This document shows, in pieces, positions 34,816 to 48,503 of a stretch of 64,000 nucleotides of DNA. The first letter of the stretch is position 1; each line of letters opens with the position of its first letter. The stretch covers positions 1 to 64,000 of the forward strand of contig NZ_LZEW01000031.1 of NCBI RefSeq assembly GCF_001676155.1, read 5' to 3'. The notes under the pieces are model-generated. The model did not search any database. It worked only from the letters and a program-made list of their open reading frames with translations, and had not been told where the DNA came from. A program made the position numbers and the translations under genes. Origin of the DNA: Morganella psychrotolerans. Lineage in GTDB: Bacteria; Pseudomonadota; Gammaproteobacteria; Enterobacterales; Enterobacteriaceae.

Positions 34816-35007
34816 TATGTTGCCCTGTTCTGGTGATTGTTATGCTTATGCCCGGGTGCTGCCGGATGAAAACCCACAGCCTCTGCTATTAGTGTGGCTT
34901 CTTACCCTTGCGGAGTCATCAATAAATTCACTTGCGTCGTTGCTCAGATTTTGTCACGTTAATAGTATTGCAAATACAGTTCAGATAATAAAAAAGGAAA
35001 GATCACG

Positions 35008-36117
35008 ATGAAAAATGTGGGATTTGTCGGCTGGCGCGGGATGGTGGGGTCAGTGCTGATGCAACGCATGACAGAAGAGCGGGATTTTGACAGCATTCGT
35101 CCGGTATTTTTCTCCACATCACAGACCGGTGAAGAAGCGCCACAGTTTGGCGGGCATCGCAGCACGCTTCAGGATGCGTTTGATATTGATGCACTGAGCG
35201 CCCTTGATATCATTATCAGTTGTCAGGGTGGTGATTATACCAATGAGGTTTATCCGAAGCTGCGGCAGAGCGGTTGGAGCGGATACTGGATTGATGCTGC
35301 CTCGGCGCTGCGGATGAATGATGATGCCATTATCATTCTGGACCCGGTAAACGGAAAACAGATTGAGGCGGGCCTGAACAACGGGATCAAAACCTTTGTC
35401 GGTGGTAACTGTACTGTCAGCCTGATGCTGATGTCACTGGGCGGGCTGTTTACCAACGATCTGGTTGAATGGGCATCTGTTGCGACTTACCAGGCTGCAT
35501 CCGGTGCCGGTGCCCGGCACATGCGCGAGTTGCTGGTTCAGATGGGCGCACTGAATGCGCATGTGGTAAAAGAATTACAAAATCCGGCGTCTGCAATCCT
35601 GGATATTGAGCAGAAAGTAACTGAATTTACCCGCAACGGATCATTACCGACAGAGCAGTTTGGTGCGCCGCTGGCGGGCAGTTTGATCCCGTGGATTGAT
35701 CAGAAACTGGATAACGGGCAGAGCCGCGAAGAGTGGAAAGGACAGGCGGAAACCAACAAAATTCTGGTTCGCGGTCAGGATATTATCCCTGTGGATGGTC
35801 TGTGTGTGCGGATTGGCGCGCTGCGCTGCCACAGTCAGGCATTCACTCTGAAACTGAAAAAAGACCTGCCGGTGTCGGAAATAGAAGCGCTGTTATCGGC
35901 TCATAATGAATGGGTACATGTGATACCGAATGATCGTGAGATAACCATGCGTGAACTGACGCCGGCGGCGGTCACCGGGACATTAAAAACACCTGTCGGG
36001 CGTATCCGTAAACTGAATATGGGACCGGATTACATTTCAGCTTTCACTGTCGGTGATCAGTTGTTATGGGGTGCAGCAGAGCCATTACGCAGAATGCTGA
36101 ATATTTTAATAAAATAA
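35008..36117 (+). CDS. asd: Aspartate-semialdehyde dehydrogenase
   Basis: 369 residues (E. coli 367). NADP-binding [14 protein letters not shown], catalytic Cys in [17 protein letters not shown], active-site [14 protein letters not shown] and catalytic His in [11 protein letters not shown] type (here [11 protein letters not shown]). It makes aspartate semialdehyde for Lys, diaminopimelate, Thr and Met, so it is essential for the cell wall. A leader of 192 bp shows no evident lysine riboswitch. Confidence 0.96.
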   Translation: MKNVGFVGWRGMVGSVLMQRMTEERDFDSIRPVFFSTSQTGEEAPQFGGHRSTLQDAFDIDALSALDIIISCQGGDYTNEVYPKLRQSGWSGYWIDAASALRMNDDAIIILDPVNGKQIEAGLNNGIKTFVGGNCTVSLMLMSLGGLFTNDLVEWASVATYQAASGAGARHMRELLVQMGALNAHVVKELQNPASAILDIEQKVTEFTRNGSLPTEQFGAPLAGSLIPWIDQKLDNGQSREEWKGQAETNKILVRGQDIIPVDGLCVRIGALRCHSQAFTLKLKKDLPVSEIEALLSAHNEWVHVIPNDREITMRELTPAAVTGTLKTPVGRIRKLNMGPDYISAFTVGDQLLWGAAEPLRRMLNILIK

Positions 36118-36142
36118 CGATAAAAATTCAGAATAATCAATA

Positions 36143-36187
36143 AAAGCCAACGTATTATCTAATTAAGGGTGATGTGTTGGCTTTTTT
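36143..36187 (+). terminator. asd terminator
   Basis: AAAGCCAAC (36143-36151) pairs with GTTGGCTTT (36176-36184), followed by T-rich sequence. Confidence 0.8.
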
Positions 36188-37030
36188 GTTTGTTATATGT
36201 TTTTTTTCGGGTTTTTTCTGCTTTTTGATGATTTTTATCTCTTACCAAAATAATACAAAAACACAAAAGCTGTTTTTTTAATCAAATATAACCGCCAGAT
36301 TTTTACAGTAATATTTTTCAGGACAATTATTTTATTACATATAATTACTGATTAAATTTCCCCTTGGTAATCTGCTGTTGTTACTGCCAGAGAGCAGAAA
36401 AAAAACTATGCAGAACACCCTTTATAAGATGGGTAAGTCTTATTTCGGGTCAGGTGTATTTTGTGGAAAATACCGTTTTATCGTTGTGGCGCAAACCTCT
36501 CCCCGGCCGTTCTTTTTTTGCTCTTCACCTACGTGTTTATCCTGTATTTTCTGTTTTTCACTGTTATTTGATCAGTGGAAGAGGGATTACCTGAAAGTGT
36601 TTAATCTGAGTAATTTCTATAACCGGTTTTCTTTAACCTGAGATTTGTTCGTTTTCTATGGGGGTCAGATTAATTTACCCCTGTTTTTGTGTGTTATCCG
36701 GGCGGTATTCCATCCTCAATTGTCATAATTCCTTCATGAAATGAATTAATATTTTTTTCTTTATTATTTCGTTGTCCTGATATGGGTAATCTATTTTTTT
36801 ATCTTATGTTCATTTATTTTTCAGATACCTGACATAAAAAACAGTAATGCATAGTCTGCTTGTGAGTTTGAGGTTTGTCTGGTTTATACGCTAACCTACT
36901 TAGTGTTCATCACATTTTTTAGTGTGATTTTTTCTTTTTTTATCTCTGCATGTCATTAATCACCGGATGCTACCGGAGTGTGATGTTAATTATTTCTTAT
37001 GGTTAATAAAAGGGAAGTGAGGAAAATATT
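36188..37030. other. Long AT-rich leader upstream of gadB
   Basis: 843 bp without a believable gene; short open frames near 36364-36641 have no family features. It contains a hairpin GGGGT/ACCCC (36661-36681) followed by TGTTTTTG. The length and AT-richness fit a complex, silencer-bound acid-stress promoter as at other gad loci, but I cannot name specific activator boxes. Confidence 0.45.
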
Positions 37031-38413
37031 ATGTCTCTTCATGCTGTGAAAACCAAGAATAGTTCAGAATTTATTGATGTTTATGCGTCAGTGGATGCAG
37101 ATACAACATTGCCTAAATATAAGATTCCGGAAGAGAGCAGTGATCCCCGGATTGTCTACAGTGTTGTGCGTGATGAGTTGTTATTGGATGGTAATTCACG
37201 CCAGAACCTGGCGACATTCTGTACGACCTGGGTCGAGGATGAAGTTAAGCAACTGATGACAGACAGTGTCGATAAAAATATGATCGACAAAGATGAATAT
37301 CCGCAAACGGCTGAAATAGAAAGCCGTTGTGTGCATATTATTGCCGATCTCTGGCACTCACCACAGGCTGAAGACACTATCGGCTGCTCTACAACTGGGT
37401 CCAGTGAAGCTGCCATGCTCGGCGGGCTGGCAATGAAATGGCGCTGGCGTAAAAAGCGTGAAGCGCAGGGTAAAGATACAACAAAACCAAATATGGTGAC
37501 CGGGCCGGTTCAGGTGTGCTGGGAAAAATTCGCCCGCTATTTTGATGTGGAAATCCGCCAGGTGCCGCTGAAAGGTAATGCATTAGGTATGCAACCTGCT
37601 GATTTACGTGAATATTGTGATGAAAATACTATCGGCGTAGTTGCAACGCTCGGGGTAACGTTTACCGGTATTTATGAGCCGGTGGAGGCACTGGCAAAAG
37701 AGCTGGATGCCATTGAACGCGATACCGGACTGGATATTCCTCTGCATGTGGATGGCGCCAGCGGCGGGTTTATTGCACCGTTTATTCAGCCGGAACTGGT
37801 ATGGGATTTCCGTATTGAGCGCGTGAAATCGATTAACAGCTCAGGACACAAGTACGGTTTATCCCCGCTGGGTGTGGGCTGGGTTGTCTGGCGCAGTAAA
37901 GAGGATTTACCGGAAGAATTGATTTTTAGTGTGGATTATCTCGGCGGTAATATGCCGACGTTTGCCCTGAACTTCTCCCGCCCGGGCGGGCAAATCATTG
38001 CTCAGTATTATAATTTCCTGCGTCTTGGTCGTGCCGGTTATACCAAAATTCAGCAATCCTGCGCGGATACGGCACAGTGGCTGGCTCAGGAACTGAATAA
38101 ACTGGGGATTTTCGAACTGGTTTATGACGGGCACGGCGCATTACCGGCGGTTGCTTACAAACTGAAGCCGGAAGTCACACAGTTTAATCTCTACGATCTC
38201 TCTGACCGAATCCGGGCGCGCGGCTGGCTGATTGCCTCTTACCCGCTGCCGGCAGACAGGGAGCAAACCGTAGTTCAGCGGATTATGATCCGCCATGGTG
38301 TCAGCCGTGATTTGGCGGCACTGTTGCTGGATGATATTGAGCGGGCTATCGATCACTTCAGACAAAACCCGGTGGTGAGATCTACGGCGAAAGCGACTTT
38401 CCATCACGGCTGA
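37031..38413 (+). CDS. gadB: Glutamate decarboxylase
   Basis: A 460-residue PLP enzyme (E. coli GadB 466). Schiff-base Lys in [16 protein letters not shown]-contact segments [17 protein letters not shown] and [13 protein letters not shown]. It converts glutamate and a proton to GABA and CO2. The N-terminal helix that relocates to the membrane in acid is present in recognisable form. The C-terminus ends ATFHHG, keeping a histidine near the position of the autoinhibitory His465 of E. coli GadB. First gene of gadB-gadC-glsA. Confidence 0.95.
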   Translation: MSLHAVKTKNSSEFIDVYASVDADTTLPKYKIPEESSDPRIVYSVVRDELLLDGNSRQNLATFCTTWVEDEVKQLMTDSVDKNMIDKDEYPQTAEIESRCVHIIADLWHSPQAEDTIGCSTTGSSEAAMLGGLAMKWRWRKKREAQGKDTTKPNMVTGPVQVCWEKFARYFDVEIRQVPLKGNALGMQPADLREYCDENTIGVVATLGVTFTGIYEPVEALAKELDAIERDTGLDIPLHVDGASGGFIAPFIQPELVWDFRIERVKSINSSGHKYGLSPLGVGWVVWRSKEDLPEELIFSVDYLGGNMPTFALNFSRPGGQIIAQYYNFLRLGRAGYTKIQQSCADTAQWLAQELNKLGIFELVYDGHGALPAVAYKLKPEVTQFNLYDLSDRIRARGWLIASYPLPADREQTVVQRIMIRHGVSRDLAALLLDDIERAIDHFRQNPVVRSTAKATFHHG

Positions 38414-38478
38414 CCAAACAGTTCCTCCGGCAGATGAGTTGCCGGAGGCTCTCCTTTATGTTTCTTCCGGGGTGTTTT

Positions 38479-39960
38479 ATGGCTGATAACGCAATAAAAA
38501 AACCGTCCGTTAATGCAGCAAAACTGACTGTCGGGACACTTATCGTCATGAATATTGTGGCGGTGGTCAGTCTGCGCGGGTTACCTGCTGAAGCAGAATA
38601 CGGACTGAGTGCGATTTTTTATTATCTCTTTGCTGCGGTGTTCTTTTTGATCCCTGTTTCATTAGTGGCTGCGGAACTGGCAACCGGCTGGTCAGAAAAG
38701 GGCGGTGTGTTCCGCTGGGTCGGGGAAGCCTTCGGTCCCCGTCTGGCATTTCTGGCGATGGCAATGTTGTGGATTGAGGTAACCGTCTGGTTCCCTACCG
38801 GTCTGACATTCGGTGCGGTTTCCCTCGCATTTATCGATCCGCATCAGACATTTGATGAAGCATTGGCTGCAAATAAATTCTTTGTACTCGGCATTGTCTT
38901 GTTTATTTATTGGCTGGCGACCTTTATTGCGTTTAAAGGCGTCAGTGCATTTGCCAAAGTGTCAAAATGGGGCGGGATTATCGGAACCATTGTCCCGGCT
39001 ATTATCCTGATTGTTCTTGGGTTTTCTTATATTTTCAGCGGACAGACGCCACAGATTGACCTGGCGTGGGATCAGGTTCTGCCCGATTTCTCTAACTTTG
39101 ATAATATTGTTCTGGCGGCCAGTATCTTCCTGTTTTATGCGGGGATGGAAATGAACGCAATCCATGTGAAAGATATTGAGAACCCGACAAAAAATTACCC
39201 GAAAGCGATTATTCTGGCGGCCGGCGGAACCGTGGCTATCTTTGTGCTGGGGACACTGGCTATCGCGTTTATCATTCCTCAGTCAGAGATAAGCCTGACG
39301 CAGAGCCTGTTGGTCGCGTATGACGACATGTTCAGATGGGCACATATTTCGTGGCTGGGACCGATAGTGGCGTTTATGCTGGCAATTGGCGTGCTGGCAA
39401 GTGTGGTGACATGGGTTGCGGGCCCGTCTTCCGGGCTTCTGGAAGTAGCTAAAGCCGGGTATCTGCCGCACTGGTTTCAGCGCACCAATAAAAACGGAAT
39501 GGCAACACATATTCTGTTGGTGCAGGCGGTACTGGTGTCATTACTTGCGGTGCTCTTTGTGGTGCTGCCATCCGTTCAGGCGGCGTATCAGATCCTCAGT
39601 CAACTGACTGTTATTCTTTATCTTATTATGTATATGCTGATGTTCAGTGCAGCGATTTATCTGCGTTTCAGTCAGCCGCAGCGCGCCCGTCCTTACCGGA
39701 TCCCGGGCGGAAATGCCGGGATGATTATCCTCGGCGGCATGGGACTTCTCGGCTCACTGACAGCTTTCCTGTTCAGTTTTATTCCACCGGCGCAAATCGC
39801 GGTCGGCAGTCCGCAAGTGTATGTCGGCTCACTTATCGGGTTAACGGTACTGTTTGTTCTGCTTCCGTTTGTGATTTATCAGATCCGCAAACCGGGCTGG
39901 CGTGACCAAAACAGTGATTTCGCCCCATTCACATGGGAAAACAAAGGAAAATCATCATGA
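38479..39960 (+). CDS. gadC: Glutamate/GABA antiporter GadC
   Basis: A 493-residue APC-superfamily transporter with about 12 transmembrane helices. Opens MADNAIKKPSVNAAKLTVGTLIVMNIVAVVSLRGLPAEAEYG, split here as KLTVGTLIVMNIVAVVSLRG and LPAEAEYGLS, as in GadC. Substrate region YAGMEMNAIHVKDIENP. It swaps external Glu or Gln for internal GABA. The C-terminal plug that closes E. coli GadC (511 residues) is shorter here. ATG at 38479 is preferred over upstream 38458 by homology. It overlaps glsA by 4 nt. Confidence 0.93.
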   Translation: MADNAIKKPSVNAAKLTVGTLIVMNIVAVVSLRGLPAEAEYGLSAIFYYLFAAVFFLIPVSLVAAELATGWSEKGGVFRWVGEAFGPRLAFLAMAMLWIEVTVWFPTGLTFGAVSLAFIDPHQTFDEALAANKFFVLGIVLFIYWLATFIAFKGVSAFAKVSKWGGIIGTIVPAIILIVLGFSYIFSGQTPQIDLAWDQVLPDFSNFDNIVLAASIFLFYAGMEMNAIHVKDIENPTKNYPKAIILAAGGTVAIFVLGTLAIAFIIPQSEISLTQSLLVAYDDMFRWAHISWLGPIVAFMLAIGVLASVVTWVAGPSSGLLEVAKAGYLPHWFQRTNKNGMATHILLVQAVLVSLLAVLFVVLPSVQAAYQILSQLTVILYLIMYMLMFSAAIYLRFSQPQRARPYRIPGGNAGMIILGGMGLLGSLTAFLFSFIPPAQIAVGSPQVYVGSLIGLTVLFVLLPFVIYQIRKPGWRDQNSDFAPFTWENKGKSS

Positions 39961-40886
39961 CGGACTTAACCGCGATCAAGCAGGCCGTTGATAACGCCCG
40001 GACGCAGTTTTATCAAACCCCGGGCGGTGCAAACGCTGACTATATTCCGTTTCTGGCAAACATCCCGTCAGATCTCGCGGCAGTTGCTGTTGTGACTGCC
40101 GCAGGGGATATTATCAGCAGTGGTGATGCCGGTTATCGTTTTGCCATTGAATCCATTTCCAAGGTCTGCACATTGGCGCTGGCACTGGAAGATATCGGTC
40201 CGAAAGCCGTTCAGGATAATATTGGTGCTGATCCGACCGGGTTGCCCTTTAACTCTGTCATGGCGCTGGAGTTGCATAATGATAAACCGATGTCGCCGCT
40301 GGTAAATGCAGGTGCCATTGCAACCGTCAGCGCAGTTAAGGCAAAATCAGCAGATGAGCGCTGGCAGCGGATTTTATCCATGCAGCGCCGTCTGGGATCT
40401 GATCAGATAGCCCTGTCGGATGAACTTAATCATTCAGAGCAAACGACAAACTTTCATAACCGGGGGATATCGTGGCTGCTTTATTCGGCACAAAATTTGT
40501 ATTGTGATCCGATGGAAGCCTGTGATGTCTATACACGCCAATGCTCCACACTGCTGACAACCATTGAGCTTGCAACCATGGGGGCAACCCTGGCTGCGCG
40601 CGGACGCAACCCGGTAACCGGTGAGCAGGTACTGGATCCGGCGCACACACCGTATATTCTTGCAGAAATGACAATGGAAGGATTGTACGGGCGTTCGGGA
40701 GACTGGGCATACACGGTCGGGCTGCCGGGAAAAAGCGGGGTTGGTGGCGGGATCCTGGCGGTTGTGCCTGGTGTGATGGGGATTGCAGCATTCTCTCCGC
40801 CGCTGGATGATGACGGAAACAGTGTCCGCGGGCAGAAAATGGTGGCATCTGTCGCTAACGCGCTGGGATATAACCTTTACCGGTGA
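39957..40886 (+). CDS. glsA: Glutaminase (YbaS/GlsA type)
   Basis: 309 residues of the serine-dependent beta-lactamase-like glutaminase family. Catalytic S-x-x-K in AIESISKVCTLALALEDIG, NAGAIAT, and the GLPGKSGVGGGILAVVPG loop. It releases ammonia from glutamine; the ammonia takes up protons and the glutamate feeds GadB. The ATG overlaps the gadC stop (ATGA), so the two are translationally coupled. Same logic as E. coli YbaS-GadC glutamine-dependent acid resistance, but fused into one operon. Confidence 0.94.
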   Translation: MTDLTAIKQAVDNARTQFYQTPGGANADYIPFLANIPSDLAAVAVVTAAGDIISSGDAGYRFAIESISKVCTLALALEDIGPKAVQDNIGADPTGLPFNSVMALELHNDKPMSPLVNAGAIATVSAVKAKSADERWQRILSMQRRLGSDQIALSDELNHSEQTTNFHNRGISWLLYSAQNLYCDPMEACDVYTRQCSTLLTTIELATMGATLAARGRNPVTGEQVLDPAHTPYILAEMTMEGLYGRSGDWAYTVGLPGKSGVGGGILAVVPGVMGIAAFSPPLDDDGNSVRGQKMVASVANALGYNLYR

Positions 40887-40900
40887 TAACAGCAGATAGC

Positions 40901-40926
40901 AGAAAGCCCGGAAAACCGGGCTTTCT
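40901..40926. terminator. Bidirectional terminator between glsA and gyrB
   Basis: AGAAAGCCCGG, loop AAAA, CCGGGCTTTCT: a perfect 11-bp stem between two convergent genes, with weak T/A tracts on both sides. Confidence 0.85.
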
Positions 40927-40942
40927 CATACAGCGGGTATCA

Positions 40943-43358
<2,416 letters not shown>

Positions 43359-43385
43359 CAACGTTTCCCGCTTATCTAATCCTGA

Positions 43386-44468
43386 TTATTGAACCTGTAT
43401 TTTACCTTTTTCCACGAAGAACAGACGACTATTTTCATCAGCCATATCGGTCACCTGTTCAGGTGTGATTGCGCTGACGAAAACCTGTGCTTGCGTGGCT
43501 TTCAGCCGGTGTGCCAGTAAACGGCGACGCCCGGCATCGAGCTCGGAGGCAAAATCATCAAGCAGATACAGGCATTGCTGCCCGCTCTGACGGGTGAAAT
43601 ATTCACCCTGTGCTAACCGCAGCGCGCACATAAGTAGTTTTAACTGACCGCGTGAAAGTAAGTCTTCCACCGGCACTCCGTCTGCCCTTATCCGTAAATC
43701 CGCTTTGTGCGGGCCGGAGGCGGTATACGTAAGTGAGCGGTCACGTTCAAACTGGCGCTGAAGCAGCTCTGAATAATCGGTCTCTTTCTCCCATCCGCGC
43801 TGGAAAGAGACGCTCAGTGAAAATTCAGGTAAAAACTGCTGACAGGTCTGCTCAATATCCTGAGCAATCGCTGTCACATAATTTTCCCGCCACTGGCTGA
43901 CTTGCGTCGCAACCGGAATCAGTTGCTGATCCCAGTGACGGATCTGACTGTAATTCGACACCTGACGAAGTGCGGCATTGCGCTGTTTCACCAGGCGTTT
44001 TAAATCACTCCACACGGCAAAAAATTGTGGTTCGTTGTGGAAACAGCCCCAGTCAATAAAAGCACGGCGGAATTTTGGTCCGCCATTGAGCAGGGTAAAG
44101 CCTTCAGGGGTGATTAATTGCATTGGCAATAATTTTGCCAGCTCAGCAATTTTGTGTCCGTCAGTACCATCAATACGGACTTTGCTGTCACCCTGCCGGT
44201 TTTTACTCAGGCCAACGCTGGTGGCTCTGTCGGTATTTTCCTGACCTAATTTGCCGTGAAGAATAAATTCTTCACTTTCATGACGGATAACCCGACCAGC
44301 CTGAACTGACCGGAACGCTCTGCCATGACCGAGTGTATAAATTGCTTCCAGAACACTGGTTTTGCCGCTGCCGTTCGGACCGATTAAAAAATTAAACCCG
44401 TTGGCAGGCGACAAATCCGCGTCTTCGATATTACGAAAATCGCGGATAAGTAAACGCGAAAGGATCAT
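43386..44468 (-). CDS. recF: Recombination mediator RecF
   Basis: A 360-residue SMC-like ATPase: Walker A GPNGSGKT (residues 30-37), signature [18 protein letters not shown], Walker [12 protein letters not shown]. Loads RecA at gaps and helps restart forks. Three bases lie between the dnaN stop and its start. Confidence 0.96.
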   Translation of the reverse strand: MILSRLLIRDFRNIEDADLSPANGFNFLIGPNGSGKTSVLEAIYTLGHGRAFRSVQAGRVIRHESEEFILHGKLGQENTDRATSVGLSKNRQGDSKVRIDGTDGHKIAELAKLLPMQLITPEGFTLLNGGPKFRRAFIDWGCFHNEPQFFAVWSDLKRLVKQRNAALRQVSNYSQIRHWDQQLIPVATQVSQWRENYVTAIAQDIEQTCQQFLPEFSLSVSFQRGWEKETDYSELLQRQFERDRSLTYTASGPHKADLRIRADGVPVEDLLSRGQLKLLMCALRLAQGEYFTRQSGQQCLYLLDDFASELDAGRRRLLAHRLKATQAQVFVSAITPEQVTDMADENSRLFFVEKGKIQVQ

Positions 44469-44471
44469 ATA

Positions 44472-45572
44472 TTACAGGCGCATCGGCATTACAACATACG
44501 CGGCTGCATCACTGGCGGCGTCTTCGATTTGTACACTGGACGTCGCATCTGTGAGTTTAATTGATACATTTTCGCATTTTAGTGTGTTAAGGACATCGAG
44601 GACATAACTGACATTGAAACCGATTTCCATTTCAGTGCAGGGATAGGTGACATCCACGATCTCTTCGGCTTCTTCCTGTTCCGGGTTATTGGCTGTAATT
44701 CTGAGTTGGTTATCACTCAGGTAAATACGAACCCCGCGGAATTTCTCGTTCGACAATATTGCCGCCCGTGAAAAAGCCTGCTTCAGCATATCACAATTTG
44801 CCGTCAGGGTTTTGTCCGGGTTTTTCGGCAGGACGCGGCGGTAGTCCGGGAAGCGGCCGTCGACCAGTTTCGAGGTAAAGATAAACCCGCCGACATGGGC
44901 GCGGATATTATTACTGCCGATTTCCAGTTTCAGCAGCGTTTCCCCGCCATCCAGCAGACGCATCAGTTCGATAACCCCTTTGCGCGGCACAATAACTGAA
45001 TGGTCCGGTAGATCCTGTCCGATATCCAGTGAACAGACCGCCAGGCGGTGTCCGTCGGTTGCGACAGTGCGCAGGACAGATCCGCTGGTTTCGAACAGCA
45101 TGCCGTTTAAGTAATAACGGACATCCTGATGTGCCATGGAAAACTGAGTGGATTCAATCAGGCGTTTCAGTGTGGCCTGCGGCAGGGAAAACGTCACATC
45201 ACTCTGCCAGTCATCCAGGTTCGGGAAATCCGATGCCGGTAAGGTGGACAAAGAGAAACGGCTGCGCCCTGAGCGGACGAGCAGACGATCGCCATCCAGC
45301 TCAACACTGATTTGTGCACCGTCCGGCAGACCGCGCCAGATATCCAGGAATTTCCGTGCCGGTACCGTGGTTTCGCCGTTTTCATGTGGCTGGACCAGGG
45401 GAACCCCGGCCATCATTTCCATCTCAAGGTCAGTCCCGGTGAGATGCAATACGCCATCAGAGACTTTCAGCAGTAAGTTACCCAAAATCGGTAGGGTCGG
45501 GCGACCGCCCAACGGACTGCTGACCTGTTGCAAGGGTTTTAACAATTGCTCACGTTCAATGATAAATTTCAT
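44472..45572 (-). CDS. dnaN: DNA polymerase III sliding clamp beta
   Basis: 366 residues as in E. coli, three repeated clamp folds; start MKFIIEREQLLKPLQQVSSPLGGRP (split at VSSP), end MPMRL. It lies four bases downstream of dnaA. Confidence 0.97.
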   Translation of the reverse strand: MKFIIEREQLLKPLQQVSSPLGGRPTLPILGNLLLKVSDGVLHLTGTDLEMEMMAGVPLVQPHENGETTVPARKFLDIWRGLPDGAQISVELDGDRLLVRSGRSRFSLSTLPASDFPNLDDWQSDVTFSLPQATLKRLIESTQFSMAHQDVRYYLNGMLFETSGSVLRTVATDGHRLAVCSLDIGQDLPDHSVIVPRKGVIELMRLLDGGETLLKLEIGSNNIRAHVGGFIFTSKLVDGRFPDYRRVLPKNPDKTLTANCDMLKQAFSRAAILSNEKFRGVRIYLSDNQLRITANNPEQEEAEEIVDVTYPCTEMEIGFNVSYVLDVLNTLKCENVSIKLTDATSSVQIEDAASDAAAYVVMPMRL

Positions 45573-45576
45573 AGCG

Positions 45577-46986
45577 CTATGATGATAATGTCCGGATTAG
45601 GTTAGAAAAATCTTCTTTGATGTCGTGACTTTCTTCACGCAGCTGCTCGATTTTACGGCAGGCGTGGAGAACGGTGGTATGGTCACGGCCACCAAAGGCA
45701 TCCCCGATTTCAGGTAAACTATGGTTTGTCAGCTCTTTTGCCAGTGCCATCGCCATCTGGCGCGGACGGGCTACGGAGCGTGAGCGGCGTTTGGAGAGCA
45801 GATCCGCGATTTTAATTTTATAATATTCAGCGACCGTTTTCTGAATATTATCAATCGTGACCAGCTTCTCCTGTAGCGCCAGCAGATCCCGCAGGGCTTC
45901 CCGTACGAAATCAATGGTGATCGCCCTGCCGGTAAAATTGGCGTTGGCAATCACCCTGTTCAGAGCCCCTTCGAGTTCACGGACGTTGGAACGCAGGCGT
46001 TTGGCGATAAAAAAGGCGACTTCATCCGGTAACTGGATGTTGTTTTCATCGGCTTTTTTCATCAGGATGGCAACCCGTGTTTCCAGCTCCGGTGGCTCAA
46101 TGGCAACCGTTAATCCCCAGCCGAACCGTGATTTCAGACGGTCTTCCACCCCGTTTATTTCTTTCGGGTAGCGGTCGGAGGTCAGGATTATCTGCTGATT
46201 CCCTTCGAGCAGGGCATTAAAGGTATGAAAAAACTCTTCCTGAGAACGTTCTTTATTGGCAAAAAATTGAATGTCATCAATAAGTAATGCATCAACAGAA
46301 CGGTAATAGCGTTTAAATTCTTCAATCGCGTTGTTCTGCAGTGCTTTGACCATATCCTGAACAAAACGTTCTGAGTGCATATAAACCACTTTGGCGTTGG
46401 CTTTATTTTCCATAATGCTGTTGCCGACGGCATGTAATAAGTGGGTTTTACCCAGACCGGTTCCGCCATACAGAAAAAGCGGATTATAAGCGCCACCCGG
46501 GTTATCTGCCACCTGACGGGCGGCTGCGCGCGCCAGTTGGTTTGATTTACCCTCAACAAAGCTGTCAAAGGTGTGTTTCGGGTTAACGTTTGAACGGTAA
46601 GTCACATCCGGCTGTGTGCCGCTGTCATCCCAGCTGGGACGCAGTGCGGGCCGGCGGGTATCATGGGAAGGCTGTTTCATCGTCCGCGATGCCGGGATAC
46701 GTCTTTCCTGTGTTTCCTGAGCTTGTGGTGCTGCGGTTACCGGCTTATTGCCGACCTCAAAACGCAGCAGCGGAATATCATTTCCGCAAAAATCGGACAG
46801 AAGTACATTAATATTATTAATGTACTTCTCCCTGACCCAGTCGAGAACAAACCGGTTAGGGGCGTACAGCGCCAGAGTATCATCACTCAGCTCAGCCTGA
46901 AGGGGGCGTATCCACATACTGAATTCTGTGGCAGGTAATTCATCCTGCAAACGGGCAAGACATTGCTGCCAAAGCGAAAGAGACAC
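45577..46986 (-). CDS. dnaA: Replication initiator DnaA
   Basis: 469 residues (E. coli 467). Domain [19 protein letters not shown], variable domain II (about 85-135), AAA+ domain III with Walker A GGTGLGKT (174-181) and Walker [11 protein letters not shown], and domain IV DNA-binding signature [15 protein letters not shown]. It recognises TTATCCACA boxes at oriC (14698-14941) and in its own upstream region. Confidence 0.97.
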   Translation of the reverse strand: MSLSLWQQCLARLQDELPATEFSMWIRPLQAELSDDTLALYAPNRFVLDWVREKYINNINVLLSDFCGNDIPLLRFEVGNKPVTAAPQAQETQERRIPASRTMKQPSHDTRRPALRPSWDDSGTQPDVTYRSNVNPKHTFDSFVEGKSNQLARAAARQVADNPGGAYNPLFLYGGTGLGKTHLLHAVGNSIMENKANAKVVYMHSERFVQDMVKALQNNAIEEFKRYYRSVDALLIDDIQFFANKERSQEEFFHTFNALLEGNQQIILTSDRYPKEINGVEDRLKSRFGWGLTVAIEPPELETRVAILMKKADENNIQLPDEVAFFIAKRLRSNVRELEGALNRVIANANFTGRAITIDFVREALRDLLALQEKLVTIDNIQKTVAEYYKIKIADLLSKRRSRSVARPRQMAMALAKELTNHSLPEIGDAFGGRDHTTVLHACRKIEQLREESHDIKEDFSNLIRTLSS

Positions 46987-47119
46987 GGTGAACTCCCCTA
47001 AACAAGACCAGTCAAAGAAACGAAATAAGATTTATCACGCAGACACTGCACATACAGACATGTTGTTGCATGCTTTAACGGACACTTTCAGTGATACAAA
47101 GTGAGGCTGCGTTAAGAAC

Positions 47120-47411
47120 GATCTTCCACCGCGCTGACGATCAACGCCCGGGTGAAAAAGATCGTGACGACGGATCATATCGTAAAAGCGGGATAAGATC
47201 TTCATCCTTTTGCACAGTTTTCCGGGTTTTTATCCACAGGGGCTGCCAGCCCGTCCGGAGTGGGATTCAGCGCCAAAGTATAGCGAATTTCCGGCGGAGA
47301 ATACAGCAGTCAGATTCAGCTTGGGGATAAGTTATAACGAATTATCCCCGGCGGGGAAAAATCCTCCGGTGATCTGCTGTTGATCGAAAATACCCGGATC
47401 GCAGATCGATC
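47120..47411. promoter_or_regulatory. dnaA upstream control region: DnaA box and GATC cluster
   Basis: A perfect TTATCCACA box (47230-47238) and ten GATC sites (47120, 47139, 47160, 47173, 47197, 47371, 47382, 47397, 47404, 47408) lie upstream of dnaA. About one GATC is expected by chance in this length. This fits DnaA autorepression and Dam/SeqA sequestration as in E. coli. The rest of 46987-47574 shows no gene. Confidence 0.75.
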
Positions 47412-47574
47412 CTTGCGCTTTGCCCGGGAGTCCGTATAATCTTGCTCCCTGTGTGCTATATTTGTTGCGTTTGTTTACCGGAAGCTGTCAGCCGGTGAGT
47501 GCCGTGATACATACAGGCAGGTTATGGGTAAATGCAAATATGTGCAGAAATCTGTGTTATAGCGACATCTTTGA

Positions 47575-47604
47575 TTGACGAACAGGCCCGGATTTTATTA
47601 CAAT
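47575..47604 (+). promoter_or_regulatory. rpmH-rnpA promoter
   Basis: TTGACG (47575-47580), 18-bp spacer, TACAAT (47599-47604), followed by a GC-rich discriminator, as at the E. coli rpmH promoter. It leaves a 157-nt leader. Confidence 0.75.
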
Positions 47605-47749
47605 CCCGCATCTTTCCATATTGATGTTGCGATAAGGCACAGAGGTTACCACTCATCGTGTTAACTGTTTCAGTAACTGGGCATGTTTCAGTCTCTGGAT
47701 TTACTGTTTGCTGACGCGTTTACTAAATCAGTAATAATTTAAAGCTTAG

Positions 47750-47902
<153 letters not shown>

Positions 47903-47920
47903 TAAAGCTAACCATCTCAC

Positions 47921-48280
47921 GTGGTCAAGCTAGCTTTTCCAAGGGAGTTACGTTTGTTAACTCCCAAGCATTTCAACTTTGTCTTCCAGCAACCACAGCG
48001 GGCAAGTACTCCTGAAATAACACTTCTGGGGCGCCGTAATGAGCTGGAATATCCCCGCATTGGTCTTACCGTCGCGAAGAAAAACGTTAAACGTGCTCAC
48101 GAGCGTAACCGGATTAAACGGTTAACGCGCGAATTTTTTCGTCTGCATCAACATGAGCTGCCCGATATGGATTTTGTGCTTCTGGTAAGAAAAGGGGTAT
48201 CGGAGTTGAGTAATCGCGAGATTACGGAGGCATTGGGCAAGCTATGGCGTCGTCACAGTCGCTTGGCGCACGCTTCCTGA
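47921..48280 (+). CDS. rnpA: RNase P protein subunit
   Basis: 119 residues from a GTG start ([27 protein letters not shown], split after FNFVF). RNase P signature [18 protein letters not shown]. Partner of the RNase P RNA in tRNA 5' maturation. Its 3' end overlaps yidD by 37 nt, as in E. coli. Confidence 0.96.
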   Translation: MVKLAFPRELRLLTPKHFNFVFQQPQRASTPEITLLGRRNELEYPRIGLTVAKKNVKRAHERNRIKRLTREFFRLHQHELPDMDFVLLVRKGVSELSNREITEALGKLWRRHSRLAHAS

Positions 48281-48501
48281 TCCTGTTAATCAGAGGTTAC
48301 CAGCTGGTGATTAGTCCGATGCTGGGGCCCCGTTGTCGCTTCACACCAACATGCTCACAATACGGAATTGAGGCATTGCGCAGGTTTGGTATGGTAAAAG
48401 GCGGTTGGTTAACGGTGAAACGCGTATTAAAATGCCACCCTTTACACGAAGGTGGTGATGATCCTGTCCCACCTAAAAATGATGATAACAGAGAACATTA
48501 A
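48244..48501 (+). CDS. yidD: Membrane insertion efficiency factor YidD
   Basis: 85 residues with [29 protein letters not shown] (split at GPRCRF), the conserved cysteine motif CRFxPTCSxY. Amphipathic, inner-membrane-associated helper of YidC. Start lies within rnpA. Confidence 0.95.
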   Translation: MASSQSLGARFLILLIRGYQLVISPMLGPRCRFTPTCSQYGIEALRRFGMVKGGWLTVKRVLKCHPLHEGGDDPVPPKNDDNREH

Positions 48502-48503
48502 CG

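Noticed and set aside
36364-36641. Two overlapping open frames of 76 and 87 codons upstream of gadB
   Set aside because: Cys/Phe-rich translations without family features and no ribosome site; more likely non-coding leader.
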